A DNA stretch of 64,000 nt from Lentibacillus daqui (lineage in GTDB: Bacteria > Bacillota > Bacilli > Bacillales > Amphibacillaceae): positions 434,001 to 498,000 of the forward strand of contig NZ_CP114176.1 of NCBI RefSeq assembly GCF_027186265.1, written 5' to 3'. Under the pieces are notes generated by a model. It made no database searches and was not told where the DNA came from. It worked only from the letters and a program-made list of their open reading frames with translations. Each line of letters starts with the position of its first letter. Position 1 is the stretch's first letter. Shown one piece after another: positions 7,152 to 15,626 of the stretch. The position numbers and the translations under genes were made by a program.

Positions 7152-8204
7152 ATGGATATAGGAATCAACAAACGTAAAACGGAACACATTCGTCTATGTT
7201 TAACGGAGAATGTGGAAGGTGTTAATAAAACAACGGGGTTAGAAGGCATTTCATTTATACACAATGCATTACCGGAAATCGACTTTGCCGACATTCAGCT
7301 GGATACAACCTTTTTAAATAAATCAATAAAGGCACCGTTTCTTGTCAGTTCCATGACGGGCGGATCGGAACTTGCGGTACAAATCAACACTAACCTGGCA
7401 ATGGCTGCGGAAAAGAGAGGCTGGGCAATTGGGCTTGGTTCAACAAGGGCACTGCTTGAAAGTGATGCATATAAAGAATCCTTTTTAATTCGCAAGCATG
7501 CGCAAACAGTTCCGTTAATTGCCAATATTGGTGCTGTTCAACTAAATTATGGGTATGGCGTCAAGGAATGTCAGCGGCTTGTTGATTTAACGGAAGCGGA
7601 TGCACTTTATTTACATTTAAACAGCTTGCAGGAGATCGTTCAAGATGAAGGAGATCTGAACTTCAAAGATCTGTTGCCAAAAATAAAAGAAGTATGCCAA
7701 TCCTTAAGCGTTCCAGTTGGTGTCAAGGAGGTTGGTTTTGGGATTGATGGTATCGTAGCGGAAAAATTATACGATGCAGGTGTTTCCTTCATTGATGTCG
7801 CTGGCGCCGGTGGAACATCATGGAGTCAGGTGGAAAAGCTCCGTTCCAAAGACCCATTACGCAAGTCGGCTGCCGAAGCATTTAACAACTGGGGAAATCC
7901 AACGAAAGACTGCATTGTTTCAGTAAAAAGCAAGTTGCCTGATGTACCGATTGTTGCAAGTGGCGGCATGAAAACAGGTGTGGATGCTGCAAAAGCAATG
8001 ACCATTGGTGCGGATATGATCGGATTTGCCAGACAATTACTGGAATCCGCCACCGAATCAGCTGAAAAAGTCATGCAAACGATGGAACAAATTGAATTTG
8101 AAATGAAGATGGTGATGTTCGGTATTGGTGTGAGGTCCATTACTGAGCTGCAAAATACTGATCGTGTAAATATCATGGGACGATCCCTGTTGGGAGAAAG
8201 CTAA
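7152..8204 (+). CDS. fni: Type 2 isopentenyl-diphosphate delta-isomerase (FMN-dependent)
   Basis: A 350-aa flavoenzyme interconverting IPP and DMAPP in isoprenoid synthesis, close to the 349 aa of B. subtilis Fni. It shows the N-terminal RKTEHI motif, SSMTGG and the phosphate-binding C-terminal VASGGMKTGVDAAKA and GADMIGFARQ segments of the TIM barrel. The ATG at 7152 is chosen because TTGGAGGA lies 7 nt upstream; an in-frame GTG at 7131 lacks this. A strong terminator overlaps the stop codon. Confidence 0.95.
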   Translation: MDIGINKRKTEHIRLCLTENVEGVNKTTGLEGISFIHNALPEIDFADIQLDTTFLNKSIKAPFLVSSMTGGSELAVQINTNLAMAAEKRGWAIGLGSTRALLESDAYKESFLIRKHAQTVPLIANIGAVQLNYGYGVKECQRLVDLTEADALYLHLNSLQEIVQDEGDLNFKDLLPKIKEVCQSLSVPVGVKEVGFGIDGIVAEKLYDAGVSFIDVAGAGGTSWSQVEKLRSKDPLRKSAAEAFNNWGNPTKDCIVSVKSKLPDVPIVASGGMKTGVDAAKAMTIGADMIGFARQLLESATESAEKVMQTMEQIEFEMKMVMFGIGVRSITELQNTDRVNIMGRSLLGES

Positions 8205-8240
8205 AGCTGATTGCGGCTTTAGCTTTCTTTTTGTTTTTGC
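8197..8240 (+). terminator. Terminator of the isomerase gene
   Basis: AAAGCTAAAGC (8197-8207) and GCTTTAGCTTT (8216-8226) form a perfect 11-bp stem followed by CTTTTTGTTTTT. The 5' arm includes the fni stop codon. Confidence 0.9.
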
Positions 8241-8288
8241 TGTTGAAATGCATTGATTTTAAATATTTTTATCTTTGAGTAGTGAATG

Positions 8289-8441
8289 ATCGACCAAAAG
8301 CAATCGCCTATCGACCGGGTAGTGCGAGTTATCGACCGAAAAAGACTGCTAATCGACCGGAAAACGCTGATATCGACCAATGTCAAAGGAGTATCAACCT
8401 ATAGCCACAAAACATCAACCATATACTATCAAATATCAACC
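8289..8441. repeat. Array of eight ATCRACC cores at 21-bp spacing (array 1)
   Basis: Heptamers ATCGACC (five) and ATCAACC (three) start at 8289, 8310, 8331, 8352, 8372, 8393, 8414 and 8435. The spacing is 21 bp except one step of 20. The 14 bp between cores are not conserved. The period keeps all frames open, which creates spurious ORFs with a repeated IDR or VDI pattern. The array lies between the fni terminator and the MBL-fold gene and is the same kind of element as the one at 15257-15410. Confidence 0.85.
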
Positions 8442-8541
8442 AGCCCACAATATCACGAAATACAACCAAGCTTGGCCGCCCATCAATCAAGTATATTTTT
8501 CATTCCCCTCCAAACAATATCAACAAATGGAGGTGGAATGT

Positions 8542-9384
8542 ATGGACAACGACATGCACAAAAGTAAAGATAACAAAATGATTCCAATGACATCGATTGC
8601 AAGCGGCACTGGAGAAGAAGTACGGGATGACGTTTATTATTATACAGATCAGATCGTGAATATTTGCTTTATTGGTTCTCCCCATGCAGAGGAATGGTAT
8701 CTGATTGATGCTGGGCTGCCATTTTCAGCATCGGAAATTCGCTCGGTTGTGAAGGAGCGTTTTGGAAAAGACAGCAAACCGACGGCGATTCTATTGACAC
8801 ATGGACACTTTGACCATGTAGGAGGATTGGTGGATTTGCTTAAAGCGTGGGATGTGCCTGTTTACGCGCATGAAAAGGAGCTGCCATTTCTGACTGGTGA
8901 AAAAAGTTACCCGGAACCAGACGGAACAGTGGAAGGTGGGTTCCTGGCAAAAATCTCTCCCATGTATCCAAATGAGCCGATTAATCTGGGCAATCATATC
9001 GAAACATTACCAATGGATCAACATATTCCGGGGCTGGCTGATTGGAAGTGGATCCATACCCCAGGCCATAGTCCGGGACATGTATCGTTTTATAGAGAAA
9101 AGGACCGTACGTTGATAGCAGGAGATGCTTTTATTACGGTGCGCCAGGATTCGTTTTATAAAGTGTTAGTGCAGAAAGAAGAGGTGAATGGACCGCCAAG
9201 ATATTTGACCACCGATTGGTATGCTGCCAAGGAATCAGTGAAGAAGCTGGCAGAACTAAATCCGGAATTGGTGATAACCGGTCATGGACATTATATGGAG
9301 AAAGACGCATTAACAGAAGGATTACAGCACCTTGTTGAGAATTTTGATGACATTGCTGTTCCAGACCATGGACGTTATATTTAA
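8542..9384 (+). CDS. Metallo-beta-lactamase fold hydrolase
   Basis: A 280-aa soluble protein of the MBL superfamily. The metal ligands are in THGHFDH (H87, H89, D91, H92), with HTPGHSPGH and the bridging Asp in IAGDAF; a late VITGHGHYM supplies the last His. It resembles the YqgX/glyoxalase II-like group of unknown substrate. The ATG at 8542 follows ATGGAGGTGG. An in-frame extension reaches back into the repeat array but has no ribosome binding site and is repeat-derived, so it was trimmed. Confidence 0.88.
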   Translation: MDNDMHKSKDNKMIPMTSIASGTGEEVRDDVYYYTDQIVNICFIGSPHAEEWYLIDAGLPFSASEIRSVVKERFGKDSKPTAILLTHGHFDHVGGLVDLLKAWDVPVYAHEKELPFLTGEKSYPEPDGTVEGGFLAKISPMYPNEPINLGNHIETLPMDQHIPGLADWKWIHTPGHSPGHVSFYREKDRTLIAGDAFITVRQDSFYKVLVQKEEVNGPPRYLTTDWYAAKESVKKLAELNPELVITGHGHYMEKDALTEGLQHLVENFDDIAVPDHGRYI

Positions 9385-9490
9385 ATGTTGAGGTCTTTCC
9401 TTTAATTGGCACCCCACTGTTTTTGAGCACAACATTATTTGAAAAAAGTTCTCTTGTGCTAAAATAATCAGTGGAATGAGGTGTTTACAA

Positions 9491-10213
9491 ATGAAAATTG
9501 AAATTTGGTCTGATTTTGTGTGTCCATTTTGTTATATGGGAAAACGCCGATTGGAAAACGCATTGGCTCAATTTCCCCATCAAGACAAAGTCACGCTTGA
9601 ATATAAAAGTTATGAGCTTAGTCCAAACGCTGAAAGAAATCCTGGAAAAACGATTCATGAACAAATGGCTGAGAAATTTGGTTCGACGATTGATCAAGCG
9701 AAAAGTATGAATGATAAGATGGCCGAGCAGGCAGCCGAGCTTGGGTTAACATATAACTTTGACTCCATGAAACCAACCAATACGCTTGATGCCCACCGGG
9801 TTGCCAAATATGCAGCAAAACAAGGTAAGGGTAAGGAAATGACCGAGCGCTTGCTAAAGGCCTATTTTACGGATGGTAAGCATATCGGTGACAAGGAAAC
9901 GTTAAAGGAACTGGCGGAAGAAGTCGGCTTGGAGGCCTCGGCCGTGAATACACTATTACAAACAGATGATTATCTTGCCAAAGTTCAAGCGGATGAAGAA
10001 GAGGCAAAAGAGATCGGTGTACAAGGTGTTCCGTTTTTCGTCTTTAATGAAAAATATGCGGTCTCCGGTGCACAGCCGGCGGAAGTTTTTAGCGAAGTAC
10101 TGGACACAGTCTGGGAAGAAGAAAGTAAACAACCAACATTACAGTCGTTAACCCCGAAAAAATCAAAAACGACCTATTGCACGGATGATGGATGCTGTGA
10201 GATAGAAGAATAG
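9491..10213 (+). CDS. FrnE-like DsbA-family thiol oxidoreductase
   Basis: A 240-aa thioredoxin-fold protein of the FrnE/DsbA group with the redox motif CPFC (C11-C14) directly after the first strand IEIWSDFV and the cis-Pro region VQGVPFFVF. There is no signal peptide, so it acts in the cytoplasm. The C-terminus carries CTDDGCC (C230, C235, C236); a C-x4-C tail is described for Deinococcus FrnE, where it takes part in redox function. The ATG at 9491 is chosen over an in-frame one at 9476 because of the GAGGTG spacing. It ends in a strong terminator. Confidence 0.85.
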   Translation: MKIEIWSDFVCPFCYMGKRRLENALAQFPHQDKVTLEYKSYELSPNAERNPGKTIHEQMAEKFGSTIDQAKSMNDKMAEQAAELGLTYNFDSMKPTNTLDAHRVAKYAAKQGKGKEMTERLLKAYFTDGKHIGDKETLKELAEEVGLEASAVNTLLQTDDYLAKVQADEEEAKEIGVQGVPFFVFNEKYAVSGAQPAEVFSEVLDTVWEEESKQPTLQSLTPKKSKTTYCTDDGCCEIEE

Positions 10214-10228
10214 AAATATGCGGCTAAT

Positions 10229-10286
10229 GAAAACGAACCCGGATGAAAATGGTCACCATCTTCATCCGGGTTCGTTTTCTTTTTTT
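10229..10286 (+). terminator. Long terminator after the FrnE-like gene
   Basis: A 19-bp perfect stem (10229-10247 with 10261-10279) has an inner ATGGT/ACCAT helix and is followed by TTTTTTT. Confidence 0.92.
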
Positions 10287-10360
10287 GTCACCGTGTACCC
10301 GCCTCCGCAAACGATCACAAGAATTGCCACAAAAATGTGATATATATTACATAAATGCCA

Positions 10361-10389
10361 TTGACGTGCACGTTTTTTTTGACTATAAT
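10361..10389 (+). promoter_or_regulatory. Sigma-A promoter of the siderophore transport operon
   Basis: TTGACG (10361-10366), a 17-bp spacer and TATAAT (10384-10389) put the start of transcription near 10396, just upstream of a Fur box. Confidence 0.7.
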
Positions 10390-10405
10390 CAAAGATGCAG
10401 GCTAA

Positions 10406-10456
10406 TTGATAATGAATATCATTCTTAATTAGATTAATTTGAAGGTGATAATCATT
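10406..10456 (+). promoter_or_regulatory. Fur box and second partial Fur site
   Basis: TTGATAATGAATATCATTC (from 10406) matches the 7-1-7 inverted repeat of Bacillus Fur (TGATAAT-N-ATTATCA type). A second partial match TGATAATCATT lies at 10446-10456. Position directly downstream of the promoter implies iron-dependent repression of the four transport genes. Confidence 0.75.
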
Positions 10457-10526
10457 CTAAATAAACATGCTGTAATCGAACGGACACCATAGCAGTACAA
10501 CGCGTTTTTGAAGTAGAGGTCTTGAT

Positions 10527-11480
10527 ATGAAGGTACGGTATTTAGCTATATTGGTAATCATTCTTTCTGTTATTTCTGTGTTTGTCGGGGTTTCTGATGT
10601 TTCTCTACTCGACATATTCAGTCTGACAGAAGATCAAAAAGAGGTTTTGGTCATCAGCAGGCTCCCCAGGCTTGTTAGTATTTTAATAGCCGGGATGAGC
10701 ATGAGTATATGCGGCTTGATTATGCAGCAACTGAGTAAAAATAAGTTTGTCTCCCCGTCAACCGCGGGAACGCTTGACTCAGCGCGACTCGGTATCCTTG
10801 TCTCCATGATGATATTTACATCAGCAACTCAACTGGAGAAAATGCTTGTATCGTTTGCCTTTGCATTGCTTGGTACACTTGTATTCATGAAGATTTTGGA
10901 GAAAGTGAAATTTAAGGATGCTATATTCATTCCATTGATTGGTTTAATGTTTGGAAATATTATTAGCTCTGTATCCACTTTTTTCGCTTATCAAAACAAT
11001 CTAATCCAGAATATGTCATCCTGGATGCAAGGCGACTTTTCGATGATTATGAGCGGAAATTATGAGTTGATGTATGTAAGTATTCCAATTTTATTGATTG
11101 CTGCGTTTTACGCCAATAAATTTACGATTGCCGGAATGGGGGAGGACTTTTCCAAAAACTTAGGTCTTAATTATCGCCAGGTGGTAAACCTTGGGCTGAT
11201 CATTGTTGCCCTTGTTACAGCATCGGTCGTATTGTCAGTCGGTATGATTCCTTTTTTGGGATTAATCATTCCGAATATCGTTACCATTTATCAGGGAGAT
11301 AATCTAAAAAAAAACTTATTACATACTGCATTGCTGGGGGCAATCTTTGTTTTAGTCTGCGATATCATTGGCAGGGTTATTATCTATCCTTATGAAATTC
11401 CAATTAGTTTAACGGTTGGAGTGATAGGTAGCGGGGTATTTATCTATCTATTAGTAAGGAGAAAGAAATATGGATTATAA
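10527..11480 (+). CDS. yclN: Iron-siderophore ABC transporter permease, YclN-like
   Basis: A 317-aa FecCD-family membrane protein with about nine hydrophobic segments. It matches B. subtilis YclN (petrobactin importer permease) in length and gene order: permease, permease, ATPase, binding protein. The conserved GxxMSICGLIMQQLSKN segment after the first helices is the FecCD signature region. The following permease starts 11 nt before its stop, giving coupled translation. A Fur box lies upstream. Substrate assignment to petrobactin-type catecholate siderophores rests on operon identity with yclNOPQ. Confidence 0.88.
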   Translation: MKVRYLAILVIILSVISVFVGVSDVSLLDIFSLTEDQKEVLVISRLPRLVSILIAGMSMSICGLIMQQLSKNKFVSPSTAGTLDSARLGILVSMMIFTSATQLEKMLVSFAFALLGTLVFMKILEKVKFKDAIFIPLIGLMFGNIISSVSTFFAYQNNLIQNMSSWMQGDFSMIMSGNYELMYVSIPILLIAAFYANKFTIAGMGEDFSKNLGLNYRQVVNLGLIIVALVTASVVLSVGMIPFLGLIIPNIVTIYQGDNLKKNLLHTALLGAIFVLVCDIIGRVIIYPYEIPISLTVGVIGSGVFIYLLVRRKKYGL

Positions 11481-12420
11481 GAAAAAGACAATTATCTTAA
11501 GTCTAATCGCAGCATTACTAGCCGCCCTGTTTATCTTATATGACCTAAGTGGAAATATTGGTTACATTTTGCCAAGAAGAATGATTAAGGTTGTCGCGAT
11601 TATCCTTACTGGCGGGGCGATTGCCTTTTCAACCACGATCTTCATGACCATTACCAATAACCGGATATTAACACCGAGTGTGCTTGGACTGGATTCACTA
11701 TATTTGTTAATTCAAACGGTTACGATTTTTATATTTGGATCCAAATCACTCATCATGATGAGCAGTAAACTAAATTATCTATTCTCCATTGTCATCATGG
11801 TTCTGTTCGCTTTGATCCTTTACCGATGGCTGTTTCGGGGAGAAAAGAATAACATTTACTTCCTGTTATTAATTGGTATGATTTTAGGAACCTTTTTTGG
11901 CAGCTTTACTTCATTTATGCAAGTATTGATCGACCCGAATGAATTCATGGTTGCCCAGGATAAAATGTTTGCCAGTATTAATAATGTGAACACAGATCTT
12001 GTTTATATGTCAGTTATCATGATTGTATTGATTACGTTGTACTTCATGCATTTTTATAAATACCTCGATGTGCTGGCATTGGGCAAAGACAACGCAATTA
12101 ATCTGGGTGTCCCATACGATTATGTAGTCAAACGGTTATTAATCATTGTTGCAGTGTTAATCTCAATCTCCACTGCATTAGTTGGGCCGATTACCTTTTT
12201 AGGTTTGCTGGTCGTTAACGTGGCGTATGAATTTCTAAAAACGTACCGGCATTTTTATATTATTATTGGATCGGTGTTAATTAGTATTATTGCGCTGCTG
12301 GGCGGGCAGTTTATTGTCGAGAAGGTTTTCAGCTTTGAAACAACCGTCAGCGTGATCATCAATTTTATCGGCGGTGTGTATTTCATATATCTTTTGTTAA
12401 AGGAGAATAAATCATGGTAG
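11470..12420 (+). CDS. yclO: Iron-siderophore ABC transporter permease, YclO-like
   Basis: A 316-aa second FecCD-type permease forming the heterodimeric channel with the upstream YclN-like protein. It has about nine to ten membrane helices and the conserved GPITFLGLLVVN segment near the ATPase contact loop. It overlaps the upstream gene by 11 nt and the downstream ATPase gene by 7 nt. Length and position agree with B. subtilis YclO (315 aa). Confidence 0.88.
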   Translation: MDYKKKTIILSLIAALLAALFILYDLSGNIGYILPRRMIKVVAIILTGGAIAFSTTIFMTITNNRILTPSVLGLDSLYLLIQTVTIFIFGSKSLIMMSSKLNYLFSIVIMVLFALILYRWLFRGEKNNIYFLLLIGMILGTFFGSFTSFMQVLIDPNEFMVAQDKMFASINNVNTDLVYMSVIMIVLITLYFMHFYKYLDVLALGKDNAINLGVPYDYVVKRLLIIVAVLISISTALVGPITFLGLLVVNVAYEFLKTYRHFYIIIGSVLISIIALLGGQFIVEKVFSFETTVSVIINFIGGVYFIYLLLKENKSW

Positions 12421-13169
12421 ATATTAAACATGTATTAAAAAAATATAACCAAAAAAAGGTTGTTGATGATGTGTCCATTAAAATTGAAAAGGGAAAGATC
12501 ACATCATTTATTGGCCCTAATGGTGCAGGAAAGAGTACATTAATCTCAATGATTAGCCGACTGATTGCAAAAGATGATGGTGAAATTACAATTGATGGGC
12601 AGGACATTTTGCAAACAAAAAATAAAGAACTGGCGAAGAAAATTTCCATACTCAAACAATCCAATGCCATCAATCTGAAGCTGACGGTTAGGGAACTCGT
12701 GTCGTTTGGCCGTTTTCCTTATTCACAAGGGAGGCTGAAGCAAGCGGATTGGGATAAGGTTGAGGAAGCGATCGATTACATGGAACTTCGCGATATGCAA
12801 CATCAATTTTTGGATGAACTTAGTGGCGGTCAACGTCAACGTGCACACATTGCCATGGTTATTGCCCAGGATACCGAATATATTCTGCTTGATGAACCGT
12901 TGAATAATTTGGATATGCGTCATTCCGTATCGATTATGAAAACATTGCGCCGTCTTGTTAACGAAATGGGCAAAACCATTGTTATTGTCATTCATGATAT
13001 CAATTTCGCATCTTGTTACTCTGACAACATTGTCGCTTTAAAAGACGGAAAGATTGTAAAACAAGGTCCAACCTGTGATGTAATTGACCGATGTGTGTTA
13101 AAAGATATTTACGATATGGATATTGATATAAAAGAGATTGATAACCAGCGGATTTGTGTTTATTTTTAA
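12414..13169 (+). CDS. yclP: Iron-siderophore ABC transporter ATPase, YclP-like
   Basis: A 251-aa ABC ATPase energising the YclNO-like permease. Walker A is GPNGAGKST (34-42), the signature is LSGGQ (136-140) and Walker B is ILLDEP (157-162), with a switch His in IHDIN. The aromatic GRFPYSQGR stretch after the Q-loop is typical of FecE/FepC siderophore ATPases. Its start lies inside the end of the previous gene. Confidence 0.92.
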   Translation: MVDIKHVLKKYNQKKVVDDVSIKIEKGKITSFIGPNGAGKSTLISMISRLIAKDDGEITIDGQDILQTKNKELAKKISILKQSNAINLKLTVRELVSFGRFPYSQGRLKQADWDKVEEAIDYMELRDMQHQFLDELSGGQRQRAHIAMVIAQDTEYILLDEPLNNLDMRHSVSIMKTLRRLVNEMGKTIVIVIHDINFASCYSDNIVALKDGKIVKQGPTCDVIDRCVLKDIYDMDIDIKEIDNQRICVYF

Positions 13170-13211
13170 AAGCTGAGGAAGTATAACATCATATACAAGG
13201 AGTTTAACCAT

Positions 13212-14162
13212 ATGAAGAAACTTGCACTTGTTGTAGTAATGGGTTTTCTGGCTGTTATGATAGCAGCTTGTGGTTCCAATGATTCAGCAGAAAAAACAGA
13301 TGATACAGGGGACAAGGAAGATTCCACCCTTACCATCAAGCATGAACTAGGTGAAACAAAAGTGCCAAAGAACCCGAAGAAAGTAGTTGTGTTTGATTAT
13401 GGTATATTAGATACATTGGATGAACTTGGCATTAAGGTTGCCGGGGTTCCACAAGGCAATATTCCAACGTATCTGGATAAATATAAAAGCAACGATTATG
13501 AAAATGTCGGCAGTTTAAAAGAACCTGATTTTGAAAAGATTGCTGAAGTGGATCCGGATTTAATTATTATCTCCGGTCGTCAATCAGATGTTTATGACCA
13601 ACTGCAAGAAATAGCACCAACCGTATATCTTGGGATAGATACCGCACGTTACATGGATTCGTTCAAAGAAAATATGGAAACAGTCGGTGAAATATTTGGC
13701 AAAGAAGATGAAATTGACCAGGAACTTGCTGATATTGATGATTCCATCGCGAAGTTAGAAGAAAAAGCGGAAGGGATCGATAAGAAAGCACTAATCGTGC
13801 TGGCGAATGATGATAAAATCAGCGCATATGGTCCGAAGTCACGTTTTGGGCTGATCCACGACGTATTTGGCATTCCTGCAGTGGACGAAAACATTGAGGC
13901 TTCCGTACATGGCCAGAATGTTTCCTTTGAATATGTAAGAAAGCAGGATCCCGATTTGTTATATGTTGTCGATCGAGGAGCCGTTGTAACTGGCGGGGAA
14001 CCATCCGCTAAGAAAATTGTTGAAAATAAACTCATGAAAGATACGAAGGCATATAAAAATGATGATATTACGTATCTAAATCCAGAATTCTGGTATCTCT
14101 CCGGTGGCGGACTTGTGTCTGTACAAGAAATGATTAAAGAAGTTTCAGACAGCCTGGAGTAA
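13212..14162 (+). CDS. yclQ: Siderophore-binding lipoprotein, YclQ-like
   Basis: A 316-aa solute-binding lipoprotein. The signal peptide ends in the lipobox IAAC with Cys20, followed by a Ser/Asp-rich linker and the two-lobed FepB/FatB fold. Stretches such as PKNPKKVVVFDYG, NVGSLKEPDF, GPKSRFGLIHDVFG and WYLSGGG correspond to B. subtilis YclQ, the petrobactin receptor. It is the last gene of the operon, 42 nt after the ATPase. A GGGGACAG palindrome follows its stop. Confidence 0.92.
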   Translation: MKKLALVVVMGFLAVMIAACGSNDSAEKTDDTGDKEDSTLTIKHELGETKVPKNPKKVVVFDYGILDTLDELGIKVAGVPQGNIPTYLDKYKSNDYENVGSLKEPDFEKIAEVDPDLIIISGRQSDVYDQLQEIAPTVYLGIDTARYMDSFKENMETVGEIFGKEDEIDQELADIDDSIAKLEEKAEGIDKKALIVLANDDKISAYGPKSRFGLIHDVFGIPAVDENIEASVHGQNVSFEYVRKQDPDLLYVVDRGAVVTGGEPSAKKIVENKLMKDTKAYKNDDITYLNPEFWYLSGGGLVSVQEMIKEVSDSLE

Positions 14163-14169
14163 ATATTTG

Positions 14170-14221
14170 GGGACAGTCTCCCGCCACGCAAATTCGTTAA
14201 AGTGGTGAGGACTGTCCCTGA
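14170..14221. repeat. GGGGACAGTC...GACTGTCCC palindromic repeat
   Basis: GGGGACAGTC (14170-14179) pairs with GACTGTCCC near 14211-14219, with an inner imperfect helix. It belongs to the scattered GGGGACA family and may also act as a terminator for the siderophore operon, although no T-run follows. Confidence 0.6.
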
Positions 14222-14384
14222 TTTTGTGGCAGAAAATAGGCATGCCTGTCATTGAATTGTTAATAGCCCCTTCTAAGCCCGCCATCATGCGTTTCTTTCG
14301 CGATCACCCAAAATTAATGCCTTGCTATATAGCATGAATGTATGTTTGAATGATAAGACAACCAAGGAAATGAGGGAAAATCTA

Positions 14385-15131
14385 ATGAAAAAATTAGTCA
14401 TGCTCGTTTTGACACTTAGTATAGTAGGTTTGTTAGCCGCATGTGGAAATGATTCCGATGATTCAAGTTCGGAAAAGGCAAAGCAAAATGACGATAAAGC
14501 AAAAACGGAACAACAGGAAAAATCACAACAGGCGCAACAAGAGGAAGATGTAACGGTTTCGGATGACGAAAAAGTGGACAAAGATGATGTGGTCGCACAG
14601 GTAAATGATACAAAAATAAAAGGTGAGCAATATAATGATGTATACGCACAAACGAAAGTAGCCATGCATCAATATGGTCAGGATGTTAGTGATAAGGATC
14701 AACTGAAAGATCAAGCTATGAACGTCCTGATTCAACAGGAATTGGTAAAACAGGATGCGAATGACAAAGGAATTACCGTTTCTGATGATGATGTTGACAA
14801 GGAATTCGATAAAATGAAATCGCAAAATGAAGACCAGTTTCAGGCGGTACTCGATCAATACAATCTTAGTGAAAAAGGTTACAAAAACCAGCTGACTTTC
14901 GAGATGATTGTAGATAAATATATGGATAAGGAACTACCGAAAGCTGATGTGTCCAATGATGATGTGAAAGAGTATTACGACCAGATGAAAGAACAAAATG
15001 AGGATATTCCTAAATTGAAGGATGTCAAAGATCAAATCAAAGATCAATTGGAGCAACAAAAACAAAGTGAAGAATTGCAAAAGAAAATTGACAAACTGCA
15101 AAAAAACGCCGATGTTAAAAATATGATCTAA
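14385..15131 (+). CDS. SurA N-terminal domain lipoprotein, PrsA-related
   Basis: A 248-aa secreted lipoprotein. The signal peptide ends in LLAAC (Cys20), then comes a long Asp/Glu/Gln/Lys-rich linker, then a helical chaperone domain of the SurA-N type starting VAQVNDTKIKGEQYN and ending in a charged helix. The parvulin isomerase domain of PrsA is absent, so it is a chaperone-only member. The ATG at 14385 is preceded by GAGGGAAAA; the upstream in-frame ATG at 14322 gives no signal peptide. It probably acts at the outer face of the membrane on exported proteins. Confidence 0.8.
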   Translation: MKKLVMLVLTLSIVGLLAACGNDSDDSSSEKAKQNDDKAKTEQQEKSQQAQQEEDVTVSDDEKVDKDDVVAQVNDTKIKGEQYNDVYAQTKVAMHQYGQDVSDKDQLKDQAMNVLIQQELVKQDANDKGITVSDDDVDKEFDKMKSQNEDQFQAVLDQYNLSEKGYKNQLTFEMIVDKYMDKELPKADVSNDDVKEYYDQMKEQNEDIPKLKDVKDQIKDQLEQQKQSEELQKKIDKLQKNADVKNMI

Positions 15132-15256
15132 GCCATTAAGTTGTTCGTTTAGCGCTGTCTATGCTGTGACTGTAAAACACAGTTGACTCGGGGTAGATAC
15201 CGGAACTGCTTAGATAAAGATAGCATCGCAAACAGAGGATCTTTTGGTTTACGCAT

Positions 15257-15410
15257 ATCAACCAGTTTAAGCGGGATATCAACCTCTTGTGCGTGCAAAT
15301 CGACCAGTTTAAAGCGGATATCAACCTCTTGTGCGTGCATATCAACCAGAGAAGGCAGGATATCAACCCGGTGCGCGTGAATATCAACCGAAATGGCTGG
15401 AATATCAACC
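15257..15410. repeat. Array of eight ATCRACC cores at exactly 21-bp spacing (array 2)
   Basis: Cores start at 15257, 15278, 15299, 15320, 15341, 15362, 15383 and 15404, every step 21 bp. Seven are ATCAACC and one ATCGACC. Some inter-core segments recur (CTCTTGTGCGTGC twice, AGTTTAA twice), showing expansion by local duplication. It is located between the SurA-like gene and the convergent hisC. Confidence 0.9.
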
Positions 15411-15433
15411 CTCATCGACGGCTTGCGTAATTG

Positions 15434-15510
15434 ATACGGCGATTTCAGCCGATTATACGGCGATTTGTGATCATGATACGGTAATTTTCACACATTAAAC
15501 CGTGATTCCC
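15434..15510. repeat. Second repeat module (GATACGGCGATT type) in the same 21-bp phase
   Basis: GATACGGCGATTT, TATACGGCGATTT, GATACGGTAATTT and a weaker TAAACCGTGATT follow each other with reference positions 15437, 15458, 15479 and 15500, each 21 bp apart. The core differs from ATCRACC but the period is identical to the preceding array. Confidence 0.7.
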
Positions 15511-15576
15511 AAATTTTGGAACCCATTCATGTTGTTGGAGCTAGCCTCATACTCCTGATTAAGGATCAAAAACATA

Positions 15577-15611
15577 GGACCCCTGCTATTTCCGGCAGAG
15601 GCCCTTTTTTA
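15577..15611. terminator. Terminator between the SurA-like gene region and hisC
   Basis: GGACCCCTGC and GCAGAGGCCC form an imperfect 10-bp stem followed by TTTTTT on the plus strand. On the minus strand, T-rich sequence also follows the stem, so it may serve hisC too. Confidence 0.6.
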
Positions 15612-15626
15612 TACAAACTAAAACGA

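Noticed and set aside
8289..8441. CRISPR array reading of the 21-bp periodic repeats
   Set aside because: The conserved core is only 7 bp, spacers of 14 bp are too short, and no cas gene is nearby. The second array shows drift of the core and duplicated inter-core segments, unlike CRISPR.
8286..8541. N-terminal extension of the MBL-fold hydrolase through the array
   Set aside because: The extension consists of repeat-derived residues, lacks a ribosome binding site, and a good GGAGG precedes the ATG at 8542.
13649..14191. 180-codon minus-strand frame opposite yclQ
   Set aside because: Antisense shadow of a clearly assigned gene with Ser-rich composition and no family features.
14285..14858. 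Minus-strand open frames opposite the SurA-like gene
   Set aside because: Low-complexity Ser/Cys/Phe translations produced by the Asp/Lys-rich plus-strand gene; no ribosome binding sites.
15136..15415. Protein-coding reading of the second repeat array (frames with repeated VDI or LIS patterns, both strands)
   Set aside because: A 21-bp period keeps all frames open by itself. There is no ribosome binding site, and reading frames on both strands look equally regular.
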